64,000 nt of DNA, from positions 62,001 to 126,000 of the forward strand of contig JAFXAW010000012.1 of assembly GCA_017522015.1 (NCBI GenBank). Direction: 5' to 3'. The translations under genes were made by a program, and so were the position numbers. Below, one piece after another: positions 58,201 to 64,000 of this stretch. Each line of letters starts with the position of its first letter. The stretch's first letter is position 1. The notes under the pieces are model-generated. The model saw only the letters and a list, made by a program, of their open reading frames with translations. It was not told the DNA's origin and searched no databases. Source of the DNA: Oscillospiraceae bacterium. GTDB taxonomy: Bacteria > Bacillota > Clostridia > Oscillospirales > Oscillospiraceae.

Positions 58201-61200
58201 TCCTTCACCGCCTCAGCGGGAGTGTGCGGCACAACAGGAACAATCTCAGTATTGCGGGAGAGCTCGGCATCACAGACGGAGCAATAGACAACATTGTCGT
58301 AGCTACCGGTCTTGGTGCAGGTTGCATCCACCTTGTTCTCCTGAACTGCCGCAGCAGGCGCATGGCCCAGCTTGCTGTCTACATCCGTACGGGTATGCTT
58401 TTCGGTGCAGCGCTCGCACTGCGCAGTCTCGGTGCCATCCTCGGTGCAGGTGGCATTGTTGTTGGAAATGTAATTCTGGAAGAGATGATCCAGCGCATCC
58501 ACATCTTCGGTGTAGCTGTGGCTGGGATCATTCTTACAGGTAAAGGTCTTGATACCGGTACCGGTGCAGGTCGGCTGCTCTGTAATCACACCTTCATAAT
58601 CATGTCCAAGTTCGTCCACATAGTCATCCACATAGGAGTGGCCGGTGGTGCCAACAGTGCACTTGGAGCAGGTGTAAGTGGTGTAACCCTTTGCCTCGCA
58701 GGTGGGTTCGGTCACGACCTGATCGTAGGCATGGCCGGTAGCCTTGATGGTCTCGGCTGCCACGGTGGTCTCGGCATTGCCCTGCGCATCCTTGAACACC
58801 TTGCCGCAATTCTGACAGGTGTAGTAAGCATTGTTGCCGTCAGCCACGCAGGTTGCAGCCTTGGCGGGGGTCATCTTGGTGGAATGGCCGGTAGCGGCAA
58901 CCGTAATGCTCGGCAGGATCTCAGTGCCGGCAACATCCTTGAAGAAATTGCTGCAGGTAGAGCAGGTGTAGTGCTCAATGTGGCCAGCTTCTGTGCAGGT
59001 GGGATCCTCAGCCTCCACCTTGGTTGTGGTGTGGGCAGCCTTGGGCAGCTTGGTCACATTGGTAGCGGTACCACACATGGTGCAGGTCTGTGTCTGTTCA
59101 CCCTCAGCCTCACAGGTGGCCTGCTTGGTAACAATGGCCTGGCCCCAGGTATGGGGAATGACGGGAATCACGGCACCAATGACTTCCTCCCCACAACGAC
59201 GGCAGAATGCCGTACCTGCGTTACCGGGAGTAGTACAAGTGGGATCCACCTTATCTTCATAGAACCATCTGTGGCCCAGTTCAGGAATTTCTGCAGTGTA
59301 GCTATGACCTTCCGTATCCTCTGCGCAGACAGTGCAGGTGTATGTCATGATACCGGTTTCGGTACAAGTCGCCTTCTTGGTCTCAACACCTTCATCGTAG
59401 CTGTGACCCAGAGCATCCACATCCTCGGTGTAGCTGTGGCCCTCGGTTTCGGTGGTGCAGCAGTCATTCTGGCAGGTATAGGTCTTGACGCCCTTGTCTA
59501 CGCAGGTGGGATCGGTGGTAACAACACCTTCATCGTACTTATGGTTCAAAGCACTGACGTAGGTATCGGTGTAAGAATCGTTACAGCCGTTCTTGCAAGT
59601 ATGAGTGGTGTAGCCCTGTTCCAGACAGGTGGGCGCCGTTACCTCTTCCTCATACACATGATCCAGCTGTGCCAGAGTCTCGGCTGCCACAGTCGTGCCT
59701 TCAACGCCTTCTTCATCCTTAAAGGCATTGCCGCAGCGGTCGCAAGTCCAGTACTCCTTGTTGCCGGCAGCCAGACAGGTAGCGGCCTTGTACTCATGAT
59801 GGGTCATATTGTGGCCCAGAGCACTGTTCTCATCGGTGCGAGTATCCGTGACAGTGCAGCGGTCGCACTTGGCAGTCTCCGTGCCATCCTGCGTGCAGGT
59901 GGCATTATTGTCGGAAATGTAATTGGTAAAGCTGTGGCCAAGCTTGTCGATGGTCTCCGTATAGGTATGAGACGCATCGTTCTGGCAGGTATAGGTTCTG
60001 ATGCCGGTGCCGGTGCAGGTGGCGGGGGTAGTAACCTCGCCGATATAGTCATGGTCAAGGGCATCGACAGTTTCCTGCGCATCCAAAATCTCGCCGCAGA
60101 CAGCGCACTTCTTGCCCTCGGTCAGACCAGTTGCAGTACAGGTAGGTGCCTTAGCAGGGATGGTTTCCTCGGTATGCGGCAGCTGAGCAACGGTCTTTTG
60201 CTCGCGGGAGAGCTCAGCATTACAGACGGAACAATAGACAACCTCATCATAGCTGCCGGCCTGCGTGCAGGTGGCGGCAACTTCGTTCTCCACGACCGCT
60301 TCACCCTCGGTGTGAGGCAGTTTGTCTACCGTAACAGTATCGCGGGAGAGCTCAGTATTGCAGACAGTGCAGTAAACAACATTGTCATAGCTGCCGGTCT
60401 TCGTGCAGGTGGCATCCACCTTGTTCTCCACGACCACTTCACCCTCGGTGTGGGGCAGTTTATCTACCGTAACAGTATCGCGGGAGAGCTCGGTATCACA
60501 GACAGTGCAGTAAACAACATTGTCATAGCTGCCGGTCTGCGTGCAGGTGGCATCCACCTTGTTCTCTACGACTACTTCGCCCTCGGTGTGAGACAGTTTG
60601 TCTACGGAAACGGTATTGCGGGAGAGCTCAACATCGCAGACGGAGCAGTAGACGACCTCATCGTAGCTGCCGGCCTGCGTGCAGGTGGCGGCAACTTCAT
60701 TTTCCTTCACAGCCGCTGCTGCCTTATGGCCCGCGGCTTCCACTTCAGTCTGCGCGACCAGAGTCACGCCGCAGCGGTCACACTTGCTACCTTCGGTCAA
60801 TCCGGTTTCGGTGCAGGTGGGCGCCTTAGCGGGAACCACAACAGGATCATGACCCAGCGCATTTACATACTGCGGTGCAACAATTATGTCACCGCAGACG
60901 GAGCACTTCTTGCCCTCCGTCAGACCGCTGGCCGTGCAGGTGGCGGCCACAGCGGGGATGGTTTCCTCGGTATGCAGCAGCTGAGCAACGGTCTTTTGCT
61001 CGCGGGAGAGCTCAGTATTGCAGACGGAGCAATAGACAACCTCATCATAGCTGCCGGCGACCTTACAGGTGGCGGCAACTTCATTCTCTACGACCGCCTC
61101 ATCAGGCGTGTGATCCGCCATGGGAATCACCTGCTGTTCAGTGATCACATAGCCGCAGACGGAGCACTTCTTGCCATCGGTCAGGCCGGTGGCGGTGCAG

Positions 61201-64000
61201 GTTGCAGCCGTGCCGGGAACAGTCTCCTCGGTATGTGCTGCCATGGGGATTACTTCCTGCGCAACGATCACATGGTCGCAGACGGAGCACTTCTTGCCCT
61301 CCGTCAGGCCGGTGGCGGTGCAGGTTGCAGCCTTGCCGGGGACAGTCTCCTCGGTATGCGCTGCCATGGGGAGCACTTCCTGCGCAACGATCACATGGCC
61401 GCAGACGGAGCACTTCTTGCCCTCCGTCAGACCGGTGGCGGTGCAGGTGGGTGTCACAGCGGGAACAGTCTCCTCGGTATGCGCTGCCATGGGAATGGTC
61501 TTCGTCACACGGGAGATTTCCTTGTTGGTATTATCGCAATGCTCGTTGGTGCAATAGACAACCTCGTCATAGCTGCCGGTTGCAGTACAGGTAGCGTCCT
61601 TCCTGTTTTCTTCCACGGCCGCGGCAGGCGCATGGCCGGTTGCTTCAATGTCTCTTTTTTCTGTTTCACCGCAAGTTTTGCAGAGGAATTCGCTGGAACC
61701 CTTTTCTATGCAGGTGGGTTCCTTCCGCACAGCTGTAACCTCTTCCCAGGAATGGCCCAAGGCATCCACAGTCTTGGACTCGCGGGAAAGCTCAACATCG
61801 CAGACGGAGCAATAGACAACCTCGTCATAGCTGCCGGCCGCGGTGCAAGTGGCGGCAACTGAATTCTCCTTCACCGCAGCCTCGGGCGTATGCTCCACCG
61901 TGGTCTTGCTGATTGTTTCGGTGTAGGAATCCTTGCAAACGGAGCAGGTGTAAGTCATCACACCGTCTTCCTTACAGGTAGCCTGTTTGGTTTCCTCGCC
62001 CTCATACTTGTGGCCGAGAGCATCGTCGGTGACAGACTTGCGGGAGATTTCGACGGCGCAAACGGAGCAGTAGACGACCTCGTCATAGCTGCCGGGGTCA
62101 ACACAAGTGGCAGGTTTTACATTCTCCTGCACGGCGGCAGCGGAAGTATGCCCCAGCGCGGCAATCTCAGTCTGTGCAACAGTGGTCTCACCGCAGACAG
62201 AGCACTTCTTACCCTCGGTCATGCCGTTTTCAGTGCAGGTAGCTGCTGTGCCGGGAACAGTCTCTTCCGTGTGGCCCAGGGCAGCCTTGATTTCGGTGCC
62301 GCAAGCGGTGCATGTCTGTGCGGTGGTGCAGGTTGCCGCTGCGCCGGGGGTATGGTCAGGCTGCTCCAGTACAGCTTTACAGTAGTCGCAAACCTTGGGG
62401 TTCTTGCAGGTGATGGTTGCCTCATCCTGAGAAGAGATGCAGGTGCTTCCATCCGCATTGGAGATACAAGAGGGAACCCACTTGCCATCGGTATAGGTAT
62501 AGACGGTGCCGTTAGCAGGGTTGATCTCATTAATGGGATCAGTGGTGGTGCCGTCTGCATTCTGCAGCTTTGCCACAACAACGGGAATATCCACAGGAGT
62601 AGTGTCAGTGCCAGACTGAGTCAACTGGTGGGTAACTGTTTCAGTACCGACCTTCATACTGACCACACCGGTACCGGTACTGGTAACGACAGCACCACCG
62701 GCAGTGGTGTACAGGAAGCCGGCATCCGCATTGACAGTGCCGTCAATCTGAATCTTGGCGTCGCTCAGCGTGGTACGGGAAACGCCGGGAAGTCTGCCAG
62801 GTGCATAGGGCAGGGGAGCGAATGTCTGGTTGTAAGAACTGGAATAACCGCCCCAATCGTCCAGGTCATAGACGTAGACACTCTTACCGTTGGCCAGATC
62901 GCAGCGGGCACCCTCACGGATGATGATCTCAGCGCCGGGCAGGAAGGCCAGATCCTCGGTAATATCGATCTTACCGCTGACTACCTCCACCGTCAGGTTG
63001 TTGGTAATAGGCAGCACAAACTCACTGGACTTGATGGATACGCTACCCACCAAACTCAGTTTCATGCTGATGTTGATTTCTTTCATGGACACGTTGCCAT
63101 AAATCTTATAAACCTGACGGTCTTTGGCTTCGTCGTAGTCCTTGATCAGATAACCGGAATCAATGGAGAAGAGGCTGTTCGTTCCAACGAAGGGAACCTC
63201 CGCACCCTGAACGCCAATCACACTAATCGTAGTGCAGGTGTAACCCTTTTCCACAGCACCGGCGTTCAGTATCATGGGGACTTCGATATTCTGAACGTAG
63301 TACTGGTTCATGGGGAAGACCTTGTGGCTATGGTTCGTGGCAATGGCACTGGACGCAGAACCGCCACGCCAGTCCGTAACCTGGAAAGCTTCATAGACAG
63401 TACCGGTGCCAAGGACTTCCACCTCACCGGAGCCCATCACGTAGCCCCAGGCATAGAGGTAGGCACCGCTGTTGACGGTAATCTTACTGCCCTCAGCCAT
63501 CTTGATAAAGCCAACAGGACCGTGCACGCCGCCCATAACGGAGCCGGTACCGCCTGCGTACATGGAACCGGCAACGCTGATGGCACCGGCCACGGTGATA
63601 TTTGCACCGCTGGCCATGTTCAGCGTCCGGTATGCAGTAGGCGTCACATAAGAAGTATCATTCTTAACGGTGGTGGGCTTCGTAGTCAGCACAGATTCCG
63701 ATGTGTTATAGGGAATCAACAGGGTAACACCGCTGGGAATGGTGTAGTCACCTGCAGGCAGAGTGCCGTCGGCAGCCAGAACGACTTTGGTACCAGCAGC
63801 GGTAGCTGCGTTCAGGTCGTTGAACAGCTTATTGCCAACCTTAAAGTATGCTTCCGCACTGGGATTGTAGAAAGCCGCCTGCAGTGTGACATCTTGAGTA
63901 GGTGTAAAGGTATAGGGGTTTGCGGTGGACAGTACCGTGCCATCCGCGCCGAGCCAACCCAGGAATGCATTGCCGGAGGCAGGGTTAGCAGTCAGCGTCA
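50649..64000 (-). CDS. Giant multidomain surface protein (5' end outside window)
   Basis: About 4,450 residues are visible and the frame is open at the right edge. Domains from N to C (minus strand): an InlB/bacterial-repeat-like unit (about 64000-63850), a beta-helix-like Gly/Val-rich region (about 63720-62640), about 50 tandem Cys/CxxC/His repeats (about 62440-55950), an unknown helical domain (about 55950-55000), a phosphodiester glycosidase (NAGPA-type) domain with AVNLDGGGSST (about 54960-54230), Ig-like segments, glucan/choline-binding-like Tyr/Gly repeats (about 53000-52690), and six FN3-like repeats to the end. There is no LPXTG or SLH unit at the C-terminus; a signal peptide would be outside the window. 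Secretion and wall binding are inferred. The start is unknown. Confidence 0.88.
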   Translation of the reverse strand, partial: TLTANPASGNAFLGWLGADGTVLSTANPYTFTPTQDVTLQAAFYNPSAEAYFKVGNKLFNDLNAATAAGTKVVLAADGTLPAGDYTIPSGVTLLIPYNTSESVLTTKPTTVKNDTSYVTPTAYRTLNMASGANITVAGAISVAGSMYAGGTGSVMGGVHGPVGFIKMAEGSKITVNSGAYLYAWGYVMGSGEVEVLGTGTVYEAFQVTDWRGGSASSAIATNHSHKVFPMNQYYVQNIEVPMILNAGAVEKGYTCTTISVIGVQGAEVPFVGTNSLFSIDSGYLIKDYDEAKDRQVYKIYGNVSMKEINISMKLSLVGSVSIKSSEFVLPITNNLTVEVVSGKIDITEDLAFLPGAEIIIREGARCDLANGKSVYVYDLDDWGGYSSSYNQTFAPLPYAPGRLPGVSRTTLSDAKIQIDGTVNADAGFLYTTAGGAVVTSTGTGVVSMKVGTETVTHQLTQSGTDTTPVDIPVVVAKLQNADGTTTDPINEINPANGTVYTYTDGKWVPSCISNADGSTCISSQDEATITCKNPKVCDYCKAVLEQPDHTPGAAATCTTAQTCTACGTEIKAALGHTEETVPGTAATCTENGMTEGKKCSVCGETTVAQTEIAALGHTSAAAVQENVKPATCVDPGSYDEVVYCSVCAVEISRKSVTDDALGHKYEGEETKQATCKEDGVMTYTCSVCKDSYTETISKTTVEHTPEAAVKENSVAATCTAAGSYDEVVYCSVCDVELSRESKTVDALGHSWEEVTAVRKEPTCIEKGSSEFLCKTCGETEKRDIEATGHAPAAAVEENRKDATCTATGSYDEVVYCTNEHCDNTNKEISRVTKTIPMAAHTEETVPAVTPTCTATGLTEGKKCSVCGHVIVAQEVLPMAAHTEETVPGKAATCTATGLTEGKKCSVCDHVIVAQEVIPMAAHTEETVPGTAATCTATGLTDGKKCSVCGYVITEQQVIPMADHTPDEAVVENEVAATCKVAGSYDEVVYCSVCNTELSREQKTVAQLLHTEETIPAVAATCTASGLTEGKKCSVCGDIIVAPQYVNALGHDPVVVPAKAPTCTETGLTEGSKCDRCGVTLVAQTEVEAAGHKAAAAVKENEVAATCTQAGSYDEVVYCSVCDVELSRNTVSVDKLSHTEGEVVVENKVDATCTQTGSYDNVVYCTVCDTELSRDTVTVDKLPHTEGEVVVENKVDATCTKTGSYDNVVYCTVCNTELSRDTVTVDKLPHTEGEAVVENEVAATCTQAGSYDEVVYCSVCNAELSREQKTVAQLPHTEETIPAKAPTCTATGLTEGKKCAVCGEILDAQETVDALDHDYIGEVTTPATCTGTGIRTYTCQNDASHTYTETIDKLGHSFTNYISDNNATCTQDGTETAKCDRCTVTDTRTDENSALGHNMTHHEYKAATCLAAGNKEYWTCDRCGNAFKDEEGVEGTTVAAETLAQLDHVYEEEVTAPTCLEQGYTTHTCKNGCNDSYTDTYVSALNHKYDEGVVTTDPTCVDKGVKTYTCQNDCCTTETEGHSYTEDVDALGHSYDEGVETKKATCTETGIMTYTCTVCAEDTEGHSYTAEIPELGHRWFYEDKVDPTCTTPGNAGTAFCRRCGEEVIGAVIPVIPHTWGQAIVTKQATCEAEGEQTQTCTMCGTATNVTKLPKAAHTTTKVEAEDPTCTEAGHIEHYTCSTCSNFFKDVAGTEILPSITVAATGHSTKMTPAKAATCVADGNNAYYTCQNCGKVFKDAQGNAETTVAAETIKATGHAYDQVVTEPTCEAKGYTTYTCSKCTVGTTGHSYVDDYVDELGHDYEGVITEQPTCTGTGIKTFTCKNDPSHSYTEDVDALDHLFQNYISNNNATCTEDGTETAQCERCTEKHTRTDVDSKLGHAPAAAVQENKVDATCTKTGSYDNVVYCSVCDAELSRNTEIVPVVPHTPAEAVKENEVDASCTAEGSYDEVVYCSVCNAELTRETKPVPVVPHTPAETVKENEVDASCTAEGSYDEVVYCSVCDAELTRVNKPVPVVAHTPAEAVKENEVDASCTAEGSYDNVIYCTVCEAELSRNTIPVEKLPHTPAEMVKENEVAATCTKEGSYDEVVYCSVCDAEISRKGQKVDKLPHTEETVPAVEATCTTSGWTEGKKCSVCGATIVAQQYVNALGHKSEKLPAVPASCTATGLGEGEKCSTCGEILVAQPVIDKLPHTEVKDSAVAPTCTETGLTEGKHCSVCGEVLVAQNEIPALGHDEVIDASVEPDCTNTGLTEGKHCSVCGEVLVAQNEIPALGHTPGETEVENNVAPTCTKEGSYDEVVYCSVCDAEISRNTVVVDALGHTEEIIPAVAPDCTNTGLTEGKKCSVCGEILAAQTTVKALGHDGVPVPGKEATCTETGLTPGYRCDRCGEILSAQNEIPALGHTEVIDKAKDATCTETGLTEGKHCSVCGEVLVAQGEIPALGHDEVVDAPVAPDCTNTGLTEGKHCDRCKTILVKQEVVSAKGHTEIIDEKVEPDCTNTGLTEGKHCSVCDEVLVAQRVLPAKGHTEAIDAAQAPTCTETGLTEGKHCSVCDEILVAQEEVPANGHTETVDKAVAPSCTKTGLTEGSHCSVCDEILVAQETVEALGHKWDNGRVTTLPACEEEGVRTYTCDVCNGTRDEPEPALGHDAVQHEGKAPTYTSPGWEAYETCTRCDHNTMVSIPALGEAEIDNFDDFIENLRILEDIADTYVKKVSPGKDPAMLVIKYIRTGVDRYNSGSWNIMAGYEDSDFANYVRKYEDAYNEALAEGEEKMKVTGMKNLTEFSLPNGDWADIGHVFGSMDITYTNESSEDHADVSGWAGDTVDLMSLTDQFGFVSTELEDLIEEINTKYFLRYEEEFPEKPEEGTFSNTDIEGDLDAFYIMQTLYSREYENGTLADIFSGYMTEALTRKQRAAYFLNNRLDGVSLRTDVRDAVYNEFLANGVVATLEGTRPFKTTDITLLRQACCYAFADYLCRLAGDFVEIQDNAYFSVFQTETSVLAPGIVQKINYANTADGKTMVYYLATGDVTSGNVHVYANYNNNDPAGGWAMQRVIDQANIAQEKYGNPESEKYIENYNVIASINGAGYDMYTGEPSGILVMNGTEYHPISANGFFGILDDGTAMIGSMEEYNALKAERPGRVQEAIATFGDLIRDGEVIASDASDRASRTAVGITASGKVVFMVLDGRQGDLSCGGNMKEIAQIMLEAGCVVAVNLDGGGSSTYVAREPGATELSVVSKPSDGISRSVSTSLMMVSTAPSSTAFDHAVVESDYTYFTENSTGAFAATAVSATGNVVDMPEGAAWAVSDEMIGSVDADGIFTAKAKGSVYVQLKIDGNVVGSKQVHVVDPDNVYFEKAALNAIYGEPKDLPVKAVYEGKAVAINEADVTLSVANETYGTIDGFTFTGNEASGVKKIKVTAELTSNPEVTATITLTMFTKDEASFDFENVTGGDHQLSWLREVSNAQETSPNVYYSVDREKAMETTYTFAMDMSAIEIPKQLADLTYMLPGADVEGNNSAWSFLMQLAERVSTLTEVTPVLYFDKDMDVDYSGLTINNEYFYLKEAIFNDEENSLTLVMKWHRQDKPIDPDTANPLCIVTGIKLTPKEDAAWTGSQALQVVNQGQIAYDIYLRANALYSFSSKPENQEIFGLYPFQNVREDGVQENGGHFQSVYKEFEDQYTLNNGVKEGWVVEGGGFAYYENGEKYTGIRKVDGYYYDFGENGINIGQKRYTGAMTDENGDEFYLVNGEVYTGWMIKDMKDVAYYNPETGIREKLTADETPSTCIIDGHCIYTTESGETKRIDYDDAGGHEYVEQPDGTNICSVCGHLRYEMENVIVTLSTYVYTYNGKEKKPDTYAVYPDGRALTKPGEVSHPDYGREWGNNIEVGTAYVTLKAAKYGKYSNLNTWRGNAAGSITVNYEIRPDLPKNLTMMGEGDKAVISWTAAMAPGVTYVIYSSTDSANWTKVDETTELSYTMDFADALGKVFRIGTYKVVEGKTYESVNKTGKVSVTTQVPHVVVGSNESGKPTLSWTQVDGAVTYSIYRANANSDKFTNVFNTGGRTYTHASAVEGNVYYYFVRATLADGTEVDSKVVSNVIEEPVEVIEVTTGNNAEGKPTLKWSGLSDAVSYRVYRSTTKDGTYANVFNTKGTTYTHVSAAAGKTYYYYVKAVKINDGEVDSDIVTNTCIEPIVEFTVTPGHNTEGKPTLKWTTATNADHYEVYRSTAIDGTYVKVFTTTGKTYTHVSATAGKTYYYKVLIVRKDGTEEFSDVVENTCLIPGVVFNITTGNNEKGKPTLKWTAIPGAVSYEVLRSTSKDGVFTKTFSTTGTSYTNTAAEAGQTYYYKLKVYLRDGTDATSKVLQNTCLIPGVVFAIETGNNAEGKPTLKWQHILGADHYEVFRATKEDGDYTMVFSTKGNTYTHISATKGRTYYYKLVVYLVDGSGEASEVLVNSCL
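55950..62440 (-). repeat. About 50 tandem Cys/CxxC/His repeats in the giant protein
   Basis: By eye I count about 50 units of 38-51 residues. Each has the form TCT, then CxxC about 10-13 residues later, then a unit-ending His, often in ALGH. Subtypes are GLTEGKKCSVCG (about 41 residues), GSYDEVVYCSVC (about 46 residues), and YTCxxC units. Bases 57184-57260 repeat perfectly at 57307-57383, 123 bases apart, showing recent unit duplication. Confidence 0.9.

Larger units (their letters stand above)
48744..64000 (-). mobile_element. Putative sigK-intervening (skin-like) element, one end in window
   Basis: The left boundary is the sigK junction at 48744-48748. The interior seen here holds a large serine recombinase next to the boundary and a single giant surface-protein gene that runs off the right edge. 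If the missing sigK N-terminal half lies upstream, the element exceeds 15 kb. The right boundary is not visible, so the extent is inferred. Confidence 0.65.

Noticed and set aside
50751..61862. A 3703-residue open frame on the plus strand opposite the giant gene
   Set aside because: It mirrors the repeat array of the giant minus-strand gene and gives a low-complexity sequence with no domain pattern. It stays open because the codon use of the repeats leaves no stops in that frame.
55950..62440. Possible CRISPR array because of regularly spaced DNA repeats
   Set aside because: The repeats are about 120-140 bases, remain in one reading frame and vary in a protein-like way. There are no short identical repeats with unique spacers.

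Overview
The window looks like a chromosomal segment of a strictly anaerobic, endospore-forming, fairly GC-rich Firmicute, most likely of the Oscillospiraceae/Ruminococcaceae type. The evidence is a PolC-type replicase beside DnaE, sporulation sigma factors (SigH-like, SigG, and the C-terminal half of SigK), an oxygen-sensitive glycyl radical enzyme with its activase, nickel-pincer cofactor genes (larB/larC), and a pyrH-frr-uppS-cdsA-dxr-rseP-ispG-polC order typical of clostridia. I saw no rRNA, tRNA or CRISPR array.

Layout, left to right. 1-0.7 kb: end of an ABC exporter. 1.0-6.4 kb: a UGSC-like protein, a glycyl radical activase and a glycyl radical enzyme. 6.6-7.6 kb (minus): zinc-ribbon protein and SigH-like factor. 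7.6-11.2 kb (minus): ruvC-ruvA-ruvB-glmM. 11.4-12.2 kb (minus): coaX. 12.4-16.9 kb (plus): cupin, citrate synthase, mtnA-deoD, rplS. 17.1-19.1 kb (plus): a serine-palmitoyltransferase-like alpha-oxoamine synthase coupled to an SDR reductase. 19.2-22.1 kb (minus): histidine phosphatase with a Cys-rich tail, larB, larC. 22.3-23.1 kb: a small AT-richer insert with a GrpB-family gene. 23.3-25.7 kb (minus): SLH/SH3/SGNH surface protein and sigG. 25.9-36.6 kb (plus): the translation/isoprenoid/lipid/replication operon and a CBS protein. 36.8-42.5 kb (plus): a membrane-anchored leucine-rich-repeat protein and dnaE. 42.6-48.3 kb: a 2-hydroxyacid dehydrogenase and a PNPOx-family protein (minus), FGGY kinase-araD (plus), then GNAT and galM (minus).

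The most striking part is 48.4-64.0 kb (all minus). Only the C-terminal half of sigma-K is present. It is broken at Asn-Glu of the conserved NEILM segment, exactly where skin elements interrupt sigK in Bacillus subtilis. The break overlaps the 3' end of a large serine recombinase gene, whose TGA stop lies inside an AATGA core. Upstream of the recombinase is a giant gene (more than 13.3 kb, open at the window edge). It encodes a secreted-type mosaic protein: a beta-helix-like region, about 50 Cys/CxxC/His repeats, a phosphodiester glycosidase domain, Ig-like and wall-binding-like repeats, and six FN3-like repeats. The simplest reading is a developmentally excised sigK-intervening element that carries a giant surface protein gene as cargo. 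The N-terminal half of sigK would lie beyond the right edge.

Other links are inferences. 5'-deoxyadenosine made by the radical SAM activase could be salvaged by the mtnA-deoD pair. The oxoamine synthase/SDR pair could make a sphingoid-like long-chain base. Most annotations rest on protein motifs read by eye; no database search was possible.
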